Shown: one piece after another, positions 12,573-23,293 of the stretch
Numbering within the stretch: position 1 is the stretch's first letter
Layout of the letters: the number at the start of each line of letters is the position of its first letter
DNA from: Annulohypoxylon bovei var. microspora
Lineage: Eukaryota; Ascomycota; Sordariomycetes; Xylariales; Hypoxylaceae
Length of the DNA stretch: 64,000 nt
Direction: 5' to 3'
Assembly: GCA_022836615.1 (NCBI GenBank)
Contig: MU405224.1
Location: 310,001-374,000, forward strand
Notes under the pieces: generated by a model
Databases searched by the model: none
Told to the model about the DNA's origin: nothing
Seen by the model: only the letters and a program-made list of their open reading frames with translations
Translations under genes and position numbers: made by a program

Positions 12573-13920
12573 ATGCCTTCGTTACCGGGTTTCATAACCC
12601 GTTACTTCAGGGAAGAACGTAAGTTGTGCCTAATCCGGACTATTAGGCACCTGTTCTGACTTAGCCGCGCCAGCGAAGCCACCACCAATCAACACCATAA
12701 CCGCCGTCTTCTTGCTCGTGAGTACCGGTCGCTCGTGCAGATAGACGCAGCTCCACCTACACTGCAGACGAAGATGCTAACCGGTAACCAGGTAATATAT
12801 ACTCTCATCTATGTGGTGCCGTTTTACCTGTCGTCCAAGACGAGGCCGTCTAGTACCCTGTCGCGGGACGCGCCGTCAGTGATCCGCGCGCGCATCGCGT
12901 CCGTCTCGTTGACCTCTGTCGTCTGCTCTACCATCACCTTCGTGATTCTGACGTCCCAGGGCCGGGCCACGACCGCTGAAGCCCTCCACGCGCTGGGGTA
13001 CTGGCCGGTCGGCCTAGTGGAGGCGGGGAAGTGTTTGCTACTCACCGCTATCCTCTTCGCCGGGCCGCTGTACGAATACTTGGTTGTCGACGAGGGATGG
13101 CGGGACTGGTTGGCTCTCCGGCCTCTGTCGGTTCTCTTCGCCGAGTGGACCACATGGCGTAACATCGTCGCGGTAAGTTCTTTTCTGTCTAGCCATACGT
13201 TTCACCACTCGAGACATCGAGTATTTATTTATTTATTTGTCTTTGGTGAACCAAACCACTCCACCTTTACATCATGATGAGAAACATTGGTCCGTGTTTC
13301 TGAGCAGACTCAAGACCTGTCAGTGAGGACAATACAATAGCACTCTGTGCAACTCTGATTCCACTCCCTCTTCGCTTATTCCCACATTCACAATCTATCT
13401 ATTCGCTCGGAGGTCGTACTCATAAAATGAATAGGGCCCATTCACGGAAGAAGTGCTCTTCCGCTCCGCCTCAGTCCCCCTGATGCTCGCGGCGCAGACG
13501 CCCGTGACCACAACCATCTTCCTCTCGCCCCTAGTCTTCGGGCTCTCGCATCTGCACCACTACTACGAGTTCCGGGTGTCGAACCCCCACGTGCCCGCGT
13601 CGTTCCTCCTGGCGCGCTCCGTCATGCAGCTAGGCTACACGACGCTGTTCGGAGCTTACGCCACCTTTTTGTTCCTGCGCTCCGGGAGCCTGCTGGCCAT
13701 TTTTGCCGTGCACGCTTTCTGCAACTGCATGGGTTTGCCGCGCGTCTGGGGCCGTGTGCTACCCGAGGTCGTTGCTGACGCGAGGGGAAATACGTCTCGG
13801 CCTTCTGTGCTGTGGACTGTGGTTTACTACGTGATGTTGGTTGCCGGCGCAGTTGGTTGGTACGTAAATTTAGGCTCGTTGACAGAGAGCTCTAATGCCT
13901 TGGTTGCTATGAAGATATGA
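12573..13920 (+). CDS. RCE1: CAAX prenyl protease 2 (RCE1)
   Basis: ER-membrane endoprotease that removes the -aaX tripeptide from farnesylated or geranylgeranylated CaaX proteins such as Ras and a-factor-type pheromones. Four exons close in phase to 318 aa: 12573-12618, 12674-12717, 12792-13172 and 13435-13920. The first two exons encode MPSLPGFITRYFREE and PKPPPINTITAVFLL, the family's N-terminal membrane helix, and replace a spurious ATG at 12735. Catalytic elements of the ABI/Rce1 family are GPFTEEVLFRS (Glu-Glu) at the start of exon 4, FGLSHLHHYYE (His) and FAVHAFCN (His and Asn). There are several hydrophobic helices. The 262-base last intron is long for this window and pyrimidine-rich. 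Residues and length are as expected for an active enzyme. Confidence 0.93.
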
Positions 13921-14444
13921 TGCCGATGACTGAATCACCTACTTATGACGAATACACGATGAATACTTAATATAAACTTAATTTCATGAAATGATACATT
14001 ATATGACATTCTGAATATTGTGATATTGTATATTAGTGGCGATATATCTGCCTCCGATCATTGTCGGGCCTGTTCTAGTATGTATTAGCTACACTGATAG
14101 TCTACAATTTATACATAACCCAACCGTGGAGAGGTGCGGTCTGCGTTCTGTTTGCACCGCATATGACCAATCTTACAAAGTGCTCATGATTCCCTTGATC
14201 TAGCACTTGGCGTGCACGCCTCGCCTCTCATAAAGTACGTACTTGGGGCACGCTTGCCCAACGAGGCGACAGGAATCACTGTAGAGCGTTACGCCCGTAC
14301 TCCCCTTATACTCTTTCTTCTAGACTTCAACGACTAGCCCGATGTTGCCCAATTTTCTCCTAGTAGGCGAGTCGACGGGCTTGGGTATATTTCTTCACGT
14401 CGCCAATCTCAAAACAAACAAACTCGAATTCCACGTCCACGCCC
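13921..14444. other. Intergenic, convergent ends of RCE1 and MMM1
   Basis: AT-rich 3' flanking sequence. I see no gene or structured RNA that I can support. Confidence 0.45.
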
Positions 14445-15728
14445 TCAGGGCGGCAGATCAAGCGCCATCCCCATGCCCGGCAGACTCCCCGGCATGCTGA
14501 ACTCGCTAATGCCGCTGCCGTCGCGCTGGCCCCTCACCCGTCTGTACCGCAAGTTCTCGGGCGGGCTGATGTCTCTCCTCTGGCCGGCCGCGGCCTCGGC
14601 CCGGACCTCCTTCCGGGCCTCCTCCTTCATCTCGCGCGCGATCTCGCGGCCCTTGCCCTTGCCGGCGCTGCCGCTGGACACAGAGGACGCGGAGCCGTCG
14701 AGGAGCGGGTCGTCGCCGCCGCGCGTGTTGCGCTTGCGCGGCCACAGGCTTGGCAGCGCGATCTCCTGGAAGCGCGGCTCGACGGCGCGCTCGTCGAACC
14801 ACCGGTGCAGCCGCGACTCGACCATCTGCGCGATCTTCGGCACGTCTTGTAGGCGCGATCGGCTGCCTACTAGGCTGCGCACCGAGAAGTCCAGTCGGTA
14901 GTCGTCTAGGAAGCTGAACGTCATCATCGTAGGTGTGGATTGCGACGGGTTGGACGGGATGAAGGAGATGCTGAGGGTGCCGCTGAAGCGCACGACGGAC
15001 ACGGCGAGGGCTACGGGGAGCACGGCCGTGAGCCGCTTCGGGTAGTTGAGGAGGATCTTGGTCTCGAGCGCGAGCGTGATCATGTCGCTCAGGTCGACGT
15101 CCATGCGGGCTTGGAGTCGCGACCCCTCGCGCTTGGCCCGCGAGCTGTTGGCATCGAAACGCTTCTCCCCGTTAGGCCCCGTGTTCAGGCTCAACCCATC
15201 CTCGTCGACGGGTATGATGCGGCAATTGCTGAAGATGGGAAAGTCTTCGCCTAGGGTCAGCTCGGTGACCTTGATCTCGTCGAGGAAGTCCGGGCGCGAG
15301 GTGCCGTTCAGGGCTTTGGTTAGCGAGGTCAGGATGGCGTCGTCCTGCTGGGCGTCGCTGCGGAATTGGGCGATGGTCTGCGCGATCAGCACGTTGAACC
15401 AGTCCAGGGACTCGGGCTGGTGGCTGTCGACGTTGTAGTACGTCTTGTTGAGAATAGAGCCGATGGTGAGCGTGGGAGGGCTGCGCAGTATGCTCGACTT
15501 TTTCTTATTTAACGTCGGCTGACCGGGCCTCGCTGGATTCGGCGTGGTGCTTCGTAAGGTTAGGAGAGATTGCCGGTGAGCGAGGGTACGGGATCGTCGC
15601 TCCGCTGCTCGGATCGAGGCGGTCACTTCGGGGGACGGAGCATCGCCGAAGATGAAGAACTTGATGAACGCTGCGATGAGGAGCACGACGGAGATCTGGC
15701 CGACGATGAGCCCTTGGGTGAACGACAA
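14445..15728 (-). CDS. MMM1: Maintenance of mitochondrial morphology protein 1 (ERMES subunit)
   Basis: ER-anchored core subunit of the ERMES tether, which joins ER and mitochondria and moves phospholipids between them. It is a single 427-codon exon. Residues 1-27 begin MSFTQGLIVGQ and contain the single membrane helix, followed by a basic linker. The SMP lipid-binding domain starts near residue 108 (ESLDWFNVLIAQTIAQFR) and runs to about residue 345. It includes the conserved GEDFPIFSNCRIIPVDEDG region and ends near the DERAVEPRFQEIALP stretch. The C-terminus is a charged, probably disordered tail. GC content over the first 900 bases is high, which produces long antisense frames. CRD1 at 27-28 kb makes the mitochondrial lipid whose precursors ERMES helps deliver. 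Length and start match Mmm1 of other filamentous ascomycetes. Confidence 0.96.
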   Translation of the reverse strand: MSFTQGLIVGQISVVLLIAAFIKFFIFGDAPSPEVTASIRAAERRSRTLAHRQSLLTLRSTTPNPARPGQPTLNKKKSSILRSPPTLTIGSILNKTYYNVDSHQPESLDWFNVLIAQTIAQFRSDAQQDDAILTSLTKALNGTSRPDFLDEIKVTELTLGEDFPIFSNCRIIPVDEDGLSLNTGPNGEKRFDANSSRAKREGSRLQARMDVDLSDMITLALETKILLNYPKRLTAVLPVALAVSVVRFSGTLSISFIPSNPSQSTPTMMTFSFLDDYRLDFSVRSLVGSRSRLQDVPKIAQMVESRLHRWFDERAVEPRFQEIALPSLWPRKRNTRGGDDPLLDGSASSVSSGSAGKGKGREIAREMKEEARKEVRAEAAAGQRRDISPPENLRYRRVRGQRDGSGISEFSMPGSLPGMGMALDLPP

Positions 15729-16396
15729 ACTGTTTAGGCGGTCATGTTAGTCAATCACAGCGCGGCGTATAGTAATACAAAGCAGAAAGTTGTCGGGATT
15801 TCCCACGTCGGTTCAGGTTTCATCGGACACATATCCGTCGTAGCCATTTCGGTTTATGGCTTGCAGGGTCAAGTGCCCTGGACCGGCTTTTACATTTAAT
15901 CAGAAATTGAGAATGAGGAAATTGATTGATTTATGTAGGAATGAATCATTTTGCTCTTTAACTTTTCGAGCTTTAGAGCTTGTCGGTTTATGTATGTATA
16001 ATTCTTTATCTTATCGGAAAATGTAATGGATACCTTGCTTCTCACCAATAGTATAAGATAAAAGAAGTATCTGGTACTACAACGTCATCTAGCATCTGAA
16101 CCCCTGCTCTGTGACGATCCCAGGTTGTACATAGTACTACCTTCTAAGCGGCATGTCAAGGCTCAATTGAAGCTATGTACCTAGAGCTTAAACTTGAGTC
16201 TCATCACCTCGTTTCGTTTCATAAAGAGCTCTCAAACTATCATCTAAACCTTTACGAATTACAACTTTCCAAGTTTATAGCTTCACCAGAAGGAAGAACT
16301 GAGACCTGGGTTATACCAAACTGAATACAACTTAACTAATTCTGATTTCGCCGAAGTTCTGAATACTGTCATCTATATCTCACTGAGCCGAACAAG
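15729..16396. other. Divergent promoter region MMM1 / VPS45
   Basis: About 670 bases between the two start codons. AT-rich, with CT-rich stretches before VPS45. No further gene is seen. Confidence 0.5.
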
Positions 16397-18234
16397 ATGG
16401 ATGTCGTTCAAGCCGTCTCCGGCTACATCTCCAAGATGGTGTCGGCCGGAGACAGCGCGTCAGGAACCCCGTCAGCAAAGATGAAGATACTTCTTTTAGA
16501 TAAAGATACCGTGCCAATTGTCTCTACCGCCATCACGCAATCGTCTTTACTCAATCACGAAGTCTACCTCACAGATAGGTTGGATAATCCAAATCGAGAA
16601 AAGATGCGCCACCTCAGATGTCTGTGTTTTGTCCGACCATCATCTGATTCCATTCAGTTTTTGATCGATGAGCTACGGGATCCGAAGTACGGTGAATATT
16701 ACTTGTACTTCAGCAACGTCGTGAAGAAATCGTCGTTAGAAAGACTAGCAGAAGCCGATGACCACGAGGTCGTCAAACAAGTCCAAGAACACTTCGCCGA
16801 TTATCTCGTCGTCAACCCTGACCTCTTCTCACTTAACCTTACCTTACCACAGCAGAGGATATGGAGCGGTAGCCCGGATTTGTGGAACCCAGACTCGTTG
16901 CAACGGACGACAGATGGATTAATAGCTATCCTACTGTCGCTCAAGAAGAAGCCCCTCATCCGGTATGAGAGGAACAGTTTGCTAGCCAAGAAGTTAGCTA
17001 CCGAAGTACGATATCACATCACGCAGGAAGAACAATTATTCGATTTTCGAAAGGTCGATACGCCTCCGATACTACTCATCTTGGACCGGAGAGAGGATCC
17101 TGCTACACCGCTACTCAACCAATGGACATATCAAGCTATGGTGCATCAGCTACTAGGCATTCACAACGGCCGAGTCAATTTAGACGACGTTCCAGAAGTC
17201 CGGCCAGAACTCAAAGAGATCGTCCTGTCGCAAGACCAGGATCCGTTCTTTAAGAAGAACATGTACTTGAACTTTGGTGACCTTGGTGGGAACATCAAGG
17301 ATTACGTGGAGCAATACCAGTCCAAGACAAAGAATAATGCTAATATCGAGTCGATAATGGACATGAAGCGGTTCATCGAGGAGTATCCCGAGTTCAGGAA
17401 ACTCTCCGGAAACGTTAGCAAGCATGTTACCTTAGTTTCGGAACTTAGCCGGAGGGTGGGCGCGGAGAATTTACTTGAGGTCAGCGAGGTCGAGCAGAGC
17501 TTGGCTTGTAATGACAATCACGCCACTGATTTAAGGGTATGGCAACCGATTTTCTATTTACTAACATGTTTTCGTATGAGGCTAACTCGGCGCAGAATGT
17601 TCAAAAGTTAATACAGTCTCCATCGGTTACTGCCGATAACAAAGTTGGACTCGTGGCTCTATATGCCCTGCGATACGAGAGGCACCCGTCCAATTCGTTA
17701 GCTATGCTAGTAGACTTATTATCTGCCGCAGGCGGCGTCCCCGCGCGCCAGGCAGACCTAGTAGCAAAGCTTCTCATCTACCACCATTCCCTACAGCAGT
17801 CCCAGGCAGCAGGCGGCATCGCGGACATCTTCGAGTCGGGGGGCATCTTCTCCGGGGCGCGGGCCATCAAGGGGCTCAAGGGCGTCGAGAACGTCTACAC
17901 GCAGCACTCGCCGCACCTGGAAACCACGCTCCAGAACCTGATCAAGGGCCGGCTGCGCGAGCAGCAGTACCCGTTCGTCGAGGGCGGCGGGACGACGCGC
18001 GACAAACCCCAGGACATCATTATCTTCGTCATCGGCGGAGCCACGTACGAGGAGTCGAAGACGGTTGCAGGTATCAACGCCTCGTCGCCCGGGATTAGGG
18101 TCGTGCTGGGCGGCACCAACGTCCATAACGCGGCTACCTTCCTCGAGGAGGTGGATGATGCCGTCGCTTCGTGGCCGGAGCCGCCGCCGACTACGACGGC
18201 GGGCAGGCTGAGGAAGGAGATCGGGAGGAGGTAG
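16397..18234 (+). CDS. VPS45: Vacuolar protein sorting protein Vps45 (Sec1/Munc18 family)
   Basis: SM protein that binds the syntaxin Tlg2 and promotes SNARE assembly at trans-Golgi and endosomes. Two exons, 16397-17536 and 17596-18234, give 592 aa, in the usual size range. The Sec1-like fold is visible from MKILLLDKDTVPIVSTAITQS near residue 28 through LLILDRREDPATPLLNQWTYQAMVHQLLGI near residue 225 to IFVIGGATYEESKTV near residue 550. The splice joins ATDLR to NVQKLI. An ATG at 17539 lies inside the intron and is not a start. GC content rises sharply in the last 450 bases without frame disruption. A 5S rRNA gene follows about 190 bases downstream. Confidence 0.96.
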
Positions 18235-18420
18235 ATAGATAGGCTAGTTAATTAATATGAGGACTCTACGGATATTGGGATGCTACGGTATTGTGTGAGT
18301 TGCCTGCCTGGGTACTTAAGGTAGGTGAGTGAGGTTTGGCATATTGTGGATCGGACAAGTTCGTTTTTAAAAGGTAGCTGGCAGGAATGGGATATAAGCT
18401 CTAACAAGACGACACCTTTC
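18235..18420. other. Spacer between VPS45 and the 5S rRNA gene
   Basis: Probably the VPS45 3' UTR. No other feature is seen. Confidence 0.4.
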
Positions 18421-18539
18421 ACATACGACCATAGGACTTAGAAAGCTCGGGATCCCGTCCGCTCTCCCATAGATAAGCTAGGTACCGCCGGATCAGTAGT
18501 TGGGTCGGTGACGACCAGCGAATCCCTGGTGTTGTATGT
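18421..18539 (+). rRNA. 5S ribosomal RNA gene (dispersed copy)
   Basis: The sequence begins ACATACGACCATAGG and contains GGGATCCCGTCCGCTCTCCC, TAGTTGGGTCGGTGACGACC and GCGAATCCCTGGTGTTGTATGT. These are the hallmarks of ascomycete 5S rRNA with its internal Pol III control region. The 5' and 3' ends pair as helix I (ACATAC with GTATGT). A run of five T at 18539-18543 supplies the Pol III terminator. Dispersed 5S genes outside the rDNA array are typical of Neurospora-like fungi. The closest resemblance from memory is the Neurospora 5S sequence, with differences concentrated in one arm (around 18434-18441 and 18477-18486). The copy looks intact, but whether it is expressed is unknown. Confidence 0.93.
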
Positions 18540-19169
18540 TTTTAATTTTTATTTTGATATCTTTGTATTATCAGTAACTATCCTTCATTTATTTTTATTT
18601 TTGATAATGTTTAGGTGCTTGTTTTGTTGAAGGAAAATTCTTGTTGAAGCCTCATAAACTTACCCCTGCTTGCGTAATCCCTGGCCCGTGCACAGAGCCC
18701 TGGAGCTCTGGTCTGTCTTGCTTACTTAATCAAATGCTCTTTTTTATATGCAACATGTATGGAAGGCAACCTTGAAAAGTCCTAATGTATGAGATCGTCG
18801 AAGGGGCATACGAGCATATACGATTTTGCACGATAGAGCAAGTACGAGGAATGTGAAGATCGCGCGATATTCTCCAACTAACATAATATCATGAAGACAA
18901 CTCAGTTAATAGGGCGCCAGGATCCCATCATAATAGATGTAGATAGGGTCTACATTATAGGAAAGTACCTCCTACACTGAGCGTTATTTATTACATAACT
19001 GGTCTTGATGGAACCTGCTCATAGAACTTAGACTTAAGACTTCGACTTATGTAAGAAAAACAACATTAATGTTAATCTTCCGATTTCTCTATGGACCTCA
19101 TTTACGCTCGGACTTATTCAGCCTTCCCACGTATTTATTTCATGCCGCAGGATCGGCTATATCGTGATA
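18540..19169. other. Intergenic between 5S rRNA and the SNTX-GTPase gene
   Basis: AT-rich sequence with no supported gene. The 3' end of the minus-strand gene faces it. Confidence 0.45.
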
Positions 19170-22100
19170 TCAGTTGTCGCCGACAAGCGCAGCTACCACA
19201 CCACCATCTCTTAACACAACTTGAACCAATTTTACGATCGCCTTCAGATTCTCGGGATAGCTTGCGCCCGAGACTAAACCCATAAGCCAAGCCTCCTTGA
19301 GTGGCTTCGGGGCTTTTTGTCGGATCTCGGCAGGAAGCTTCTCGCGAAGACCATTGTATAGGCTGCATGACTTCTCTTCTTCCTTGGCACGATCGCGCGG
19401 CTGGAGTTCCTTCCGACGCTGCATCTCTTCACGAACTGTGCTGAGGACCTGAAGCAGGATCTTCGACTCAAGTGTCGCCTCAACCCCTCGCTTTTTTAAT
19501 ACAAGTACCAGAAGCAGCGTGTTCTTGGCCGTGGTTAGCTGAACTAGTTGCGCGGGAGGGGCTCCACGCGCACGCGCAGTCAAAATTAGTGTCTGAATGT
19601 ATTTAATTAGTGCAGTTGGGTCGTGGAGTAGCGCTGTTTTCATAAGCTTCTCGGTTAGCTGAGCCAAGAATAAGATGTCGTTGCGCAGCTCTTCTTGTAA
19701 TTTGAGGTAGGCATCTATGGCATCGAGAAGAGCTCCTTCGAGCGTGTTGTTGTTGTTATTCCAACGTTTGATCAAGTCCTCAGGCACCACCCACTCCGAG
19801 TGCTGTTCGACTGTGATGGTGTACTTGGCATTTTTGTGTCTAGACCAATGGCAATGTCCTTTACAGATGACACAGAAGCCGTCGCTCATCGCCTGACAGT
19901 TGTTCTTTTCATTGTCATCAGGAATGTAGCAGTGTTCGTGGCATGTGCGATTGCAACTAAGGCAAAGCGTCGTCGCCTGACCTTCTGGCAACGGTTGTGC
20001 GACTGCCCTGTCCTCCACGACAGAGACCTTTTCGCCTGGGGCGGCTCCAACAGCGTTGGCTAGAGCATCTAGGTTCGCGATAAGAATCTGGGCATCGTTG
20101 GCTGTGCGGAGGATCTTCTTCTCGACTAGTTCACATTTGCGCTCGAGTTCGAGGCGATTCTTCGTCACATCAGCACTCGCAGCAGTTAGCACAGGCGGTC
20201 TGCGCAGGAGCATCTGCATCACTTGGAATTGGCCTTTTACAGACATGAGCCACCAGTCGCGGACCTTGCGATCATTTTCAGCGTCTAGTTCGATCGTGAA
20301 CGCAGCATTGTTCACTTCCACTTCGCCGTTTTCCACAGGCCAGCTAAGCTCCCGAAGTGCGGTGCGTGCGAGCGGGGCTCCAGCATCGCTAAAGGTGTAG
20401 ATGGTGCGCAGACAACTCTGAACGTCCTTGGCAAAGAGCGAAAAGACGTAAGTCGAGACAGGGCTAAGAAACGTAGTGCGAACTTCGTTTGCGCGGCATG
20501 TGAAAATGATCGCATTGACGTGTTCAATAGTCTTGAAAAACTCGGACATTGCAGCCGTAACGAAAGCGTCGCGCTCGAATCCTCTTGCATCACCATAACC
20601 AGGTGTGTCAACGATGAGCAACGTTTTGCCCTCGAAAAGAGAGGAAAGCGGTCGGATGCGGTAGCAGGTGACATATTGCGTCACTGACGACGCCTGATTA
20701 GCACCACGGTCGTCAATAACCATGAGGCGTGCAGGGTCGTCGGGCTCGCTACCAAGAAGGTATGAGACGAAGGCGTTGATTTCAGTGCTCTTACCGTGGC
20801 CACTACTGCCCGCAAAAACGACCACGATGGTTTTGTCCTGGTCTCGAGTAGCTGCAGCGGGGATGGTAGGCTCAAATTCTGCGGCAACGTCAACGATGCG
20901 CACAGCAAGTTCCCCCTTGAAGCGAGTATCAGTACATTCACGTTCGGCTCTAGTCTTAAGACCTAGAAAGAGGGTCATCCTGCTACCGGAATCGTCCAGC
21001 TCCCATGGTTTCGAAAGCTTAGCGCGTCTTGAAAGCGCAGAGCGGTTTTTCAGGTAGAAGTCGATGATATTGGAAGCCACCGAAGGCAGCCTAGGCGTGC
21101 GACCTACGACAGGCTCGCTCCAGTCTGACGGTCCTACAATTGTTTCAACACGAAGCATGACTTCGTAATCGCAATCATCGGACAAGAGAGTGTCGCTAGC
21201 ACCTTTGTCGATCACTACAGTTGTTTCGGAAGCCTCACAGTGAATTTCCGCGAAAGCCTCGTTCGATGTTGCGCGAGGGAAGGCTCCGTCCTTTAATGTG
21301 TTGGGTTGTGAGCGGTAACGAATAATGAAGCCGGTTGTTGGGATGGCAAGAACCTCATCGTCACTGCGCTCCTGAGACCAGTCTACGATGATAGTTTGAT
21401 CTTTGATCGTCAGCGTCGGAGCTGTTGGGGCCTTGGGGACCATGTTGGTGGTGATAAGGAGCTTGCCGTTGTAGTCAAGCACAATGTCGCCGACGCTGGT
21501 TCTGGTGCGTTTTGCCCTACCCGGACGATACGCCTTGTCGACACTCGCTATCCCAAAGGTGACGCCATTCAGTGTTAGCGAGCGCTGCTGGCGCAGTTCT
21601 GCGCAGGATTTCCTTAGGTTGGAGACAATTTGTTGGTTTTCAAACCATTCGCAATCATCTTCGTCGTCGTCGTTTTCATCTGAATCATCATCACTAGCAG
21701 CACTAATATCGGATGACTCAATACTCTTTTGGAGTCGATGGTGAGGACTGATTGAACCACCACCGAATGACAGCAGTAGCCTCGGCACTCCAGTGTCGGT
21801 CAGCGATGGCGCTATCAGTCCACTAAGGTAATCCACAAAGCCGTCGGATAGTAGCGAAGCGACAGTTGTACGTAGGATGCTTGCCTCCTTGCATTTCTTG
21901 GCTATAAACTGTTCTGCGATCCTAGTACGGTGCTCAAATAGAGCGACAACCGCTTCAACTTCGGCGATCTTGGTGCTGCAATTAGTGGTGCCGTCTCGCA
22001 GCATCGGTAGAAGACGGCGTGCAGCCTGTGTAAATTCCGTTTCAGATGCGGCAAAGGCAATCTGGATGTTGAAGATCTGCTGCCTGATCGTAGGAAGCGA

Positions 22101-23063
22101 TGTTTGGAACGCCTCTTGCTGCATCAGGTCCTTCAGCCCAAGTCGTGCCATAGTGCCAGCCTTGAGCGCTGTAGCCGTCTTGTTAACGAGGTTTGCATCA
22201 AGCTTACAGATTTTGCGGTTTGTGGTGCTGTGGAGGACTGTGAGCGGCAGAAGCTTGTAAGAGAGCGTGTTTAGCTGTAGTGCTAGCTTCGCGGGCATCT
22301 CGCAAGCAACGCGGCGAGCGTCCTTGATGCTAGAGACGTTCTCGGCTATTGAACTGCTATAGGAGATGTTGACGTTCTCAAAAGTGGACTCGCTCTCTTT
22401 TGTGAATTCCACCTTGGTCTGGCCGCTGACTAGGACTTCCACAATTTTGGCCTGTAGCTCTCTCGAAATCTTCGTTGCTTCCTTGGATGAGGAACAGGGC
22501 TGGACAAAACTGAGCGTAGCGCTTCCCCCCTCGACTACCTCTGCGACAAAATGCGTGAAGCGAGGGTCATCGATGTTGCGTTGATACTGCATGGACGCTA
22601 GTATCTCCTGCGGAATACGACGCGTGCGGCGAACGACAGTGCAGGAACAGTCTACACGAGCCTCAAACCTGCTCGACTTCTTGTTGTTCAGGTACTTGGC
22701 CGAGCCCGTAGCATTGATCATGCCGAGATCTAGATTGAGTGAGCTCTCGGCATCGAGGGATACATGGCTGCGCGCCTGGTCGAGGGAAGTAGAGTAGGTA
22801 AACTCGGCGTTCTGCACTGCATGGTCATCGAGCGTCTGTTTCGCGTTGACCATTTCATTATCCCATAGTGAGACGCCGTCAAAGAACTGCGCGTTTCGCA
22901 CGTCATACAGCATGCCAAGCTGCGTGTCCTGGCCGAGGGCAGGCAGCGTCAGCGCCATGGTAGGGATATCCACACTCTCTATAATGAGCATTTTTGCAAA
23001 GTTTTCAAATATTGTTATGCCCTTAGGAGTAAGAAAGATGAAGGAAGAAGTTGGGTGAGCCAA
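19170..23063 (-). CDS. Large SNTX-like / fibronectin-III / AIG1-type GTPase protein
   Basis: Single uninterrupted frame of 1297 codons. The true start may be any of three Met codons (23063, 22991 or 22958). The family usually begins a few residues before LPALGQDTQLGMLYD, which favours 22958. Domains in order: a region resembling the N-terminal MACPF-like and following helical parts of stonustoxin-type (SNTX) proteins, about residues 36-480; an Asp/Glu-rich stretch near 470; a region resembling the SNTX thioredoxin-like part; an FN3-like segment with TGFIIRYRSQPN near 580. Then comes a P-loop GTPase with GSSGHGKST near 750 and DTPGYGD near 816, and a Cys/His cluster at about 1035-1085 (CLSCNRTCHEHC...CVICKGHCHW) that looks metal-binding. 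The rest is helical. The role is unknown. The SNTX name reflects homology of fold, not evidence of toxicity, and no signal peptide is seen. Defence or membrane remodelling are possible inferences. Confidence 0.75.
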   Translation of the reverse strand: MAHPTSSFIFLTPKGITIFENFAKMLIIESVDIPTMALTLPALGQDTQLGMLYDVRNAQFFDGVSLWDNEMVNAKQTLDDHAVQNAEFTYSTSLDQARSHVSLDAESSLNLDLGMINATGSAKYLNNKKSSRFEARVDCSCTVVRRTRRIPQEILASMQYQRNIDDPRFTHFVAEVVEGGSATLSFVQPCSSSKEATKISRELQAKIVEVLVSGQTKVEFTKESESTFENVNISYSSSIAENVSSIKDARRVACEMPAKLALQLNTLSYKLLPLTVLHSTTNRKICKLDANLVNKTATALKAGTMARLGLKDLMQQEAFQTSLPTIRQQIFNIQIAFAASETEFTQAARRLLPMLRDGTTNCSTKIAEVEAVVALFEHRTRIAEQFIAKKCKEASILRTTVASLLSDGFVDYLSGLIAPSLTDTGVPRLLLSFGGGSISPHHRLQKSIESSDISAASDDDSDENDDDEDDCEWFENQQIVSNLRKSCAELRQQRSLTLNGVTFGIASVDKAYRPGRAKRTRTSVGDIVLDYNGKLLITTNMVPKAPTAPTLTIKDQTIIVDWSQERSDDEVLAIPTTGFIIRYRSQPNTLKDGAFPRATSNEAFAEIHCEASETTVVIDKGASDTLLSDDCDYEVMLRVETIVGPSDWSEPVVGRTPRLPSVASNIIDFYLKNRSALSRRAKLSKPWELDDSGSRMTLFLGLKTRAERECTDTRFKGELAVRIVDVAAEFEPTIPAAATRDQDKTIVVVFAGSSGHGKSTEINAFVSYLLGSEPDDPARLMVIDDRGANQASSVTQYVTCYRIRPLSSLFEGKTLLIVDTPGYGDARGFERDAFVTAAMSEFFKTIEHVNAIIFTCRANEVRTTFLSPVSTYVFSLFAKDVQSCLRTIYTFSDAGAPLARTALRELSWPVENGEVEVNNAAFTIELDAENDRKVRDWWLMSVKGQFQVMQMLLRRPPVLTAASADVTKNRLELERKCELVEKKILRTANDAQILIANLDALANAVGAAPGEKVSVVEDRAVAQPLPEGQATTLCLSCNRTCHEHCYIPDDNEKNNCQAMSDGFCVICKGHCHWSRHKNAKYTITVEQHSEWVVPEDLIKRWNNNNNTLEGALLDAIDAYLKLQEELRNDILFLAQLTEKLMKTALLHDPTALIKYIQTLILTARARGAPPAQLVQLTTAKNTLLLVLVLKKRGVEATLESKILLQVLSTVREEMQRRKELQPRDRAKEEEKSCSLYNGLREKLPAEIRQKAPKPLKEAWLMGLVSGASYPENLKAIVKLVQVVLRDGGVVAALVGDN

Positions 23064-23293
23064 GTACTAGCGGTAGGCTGGACCTCTTGTAGCAGCACCT
23101 GCGGCAGCAGTTGCCCGCAACAAAGATTGAATGGATGGATGTTTTGGTTGGGCAACGAAAGTTTATTAGGGACGAGAATGAGAGTTAAGACGAACGTGGA
23201 AGGAGCGTGCTTCCTGGAGGGGTGGTTCATATGGTTGTTGTACTTTCCAACTATTGACAGCTACTTAGGTTTACCATTATGTATTCGCATATA

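Noticed and set aside
14473..15438. Plus-strand frames of 104-142 codons across MMM1
   Set aside because: They are GC-rich shadows of the MMM1 coding strand without family features.
17539..17595. A second gene starting at ATG 17539 downstream of a truncated VPS45
   Set aside because: The ATG lies in a 59-base intron with good ends. Splicing restores a full-length Vps45 in phase.
19170..23063. Calling this gene a toxin because of its SNTX-like N-terminus
   Set aside because: There is no signal peptide, the protein continues into FN3, GTPase and Cys/His modules, and SNTX-like domains occur widely in non-toxic proteins.
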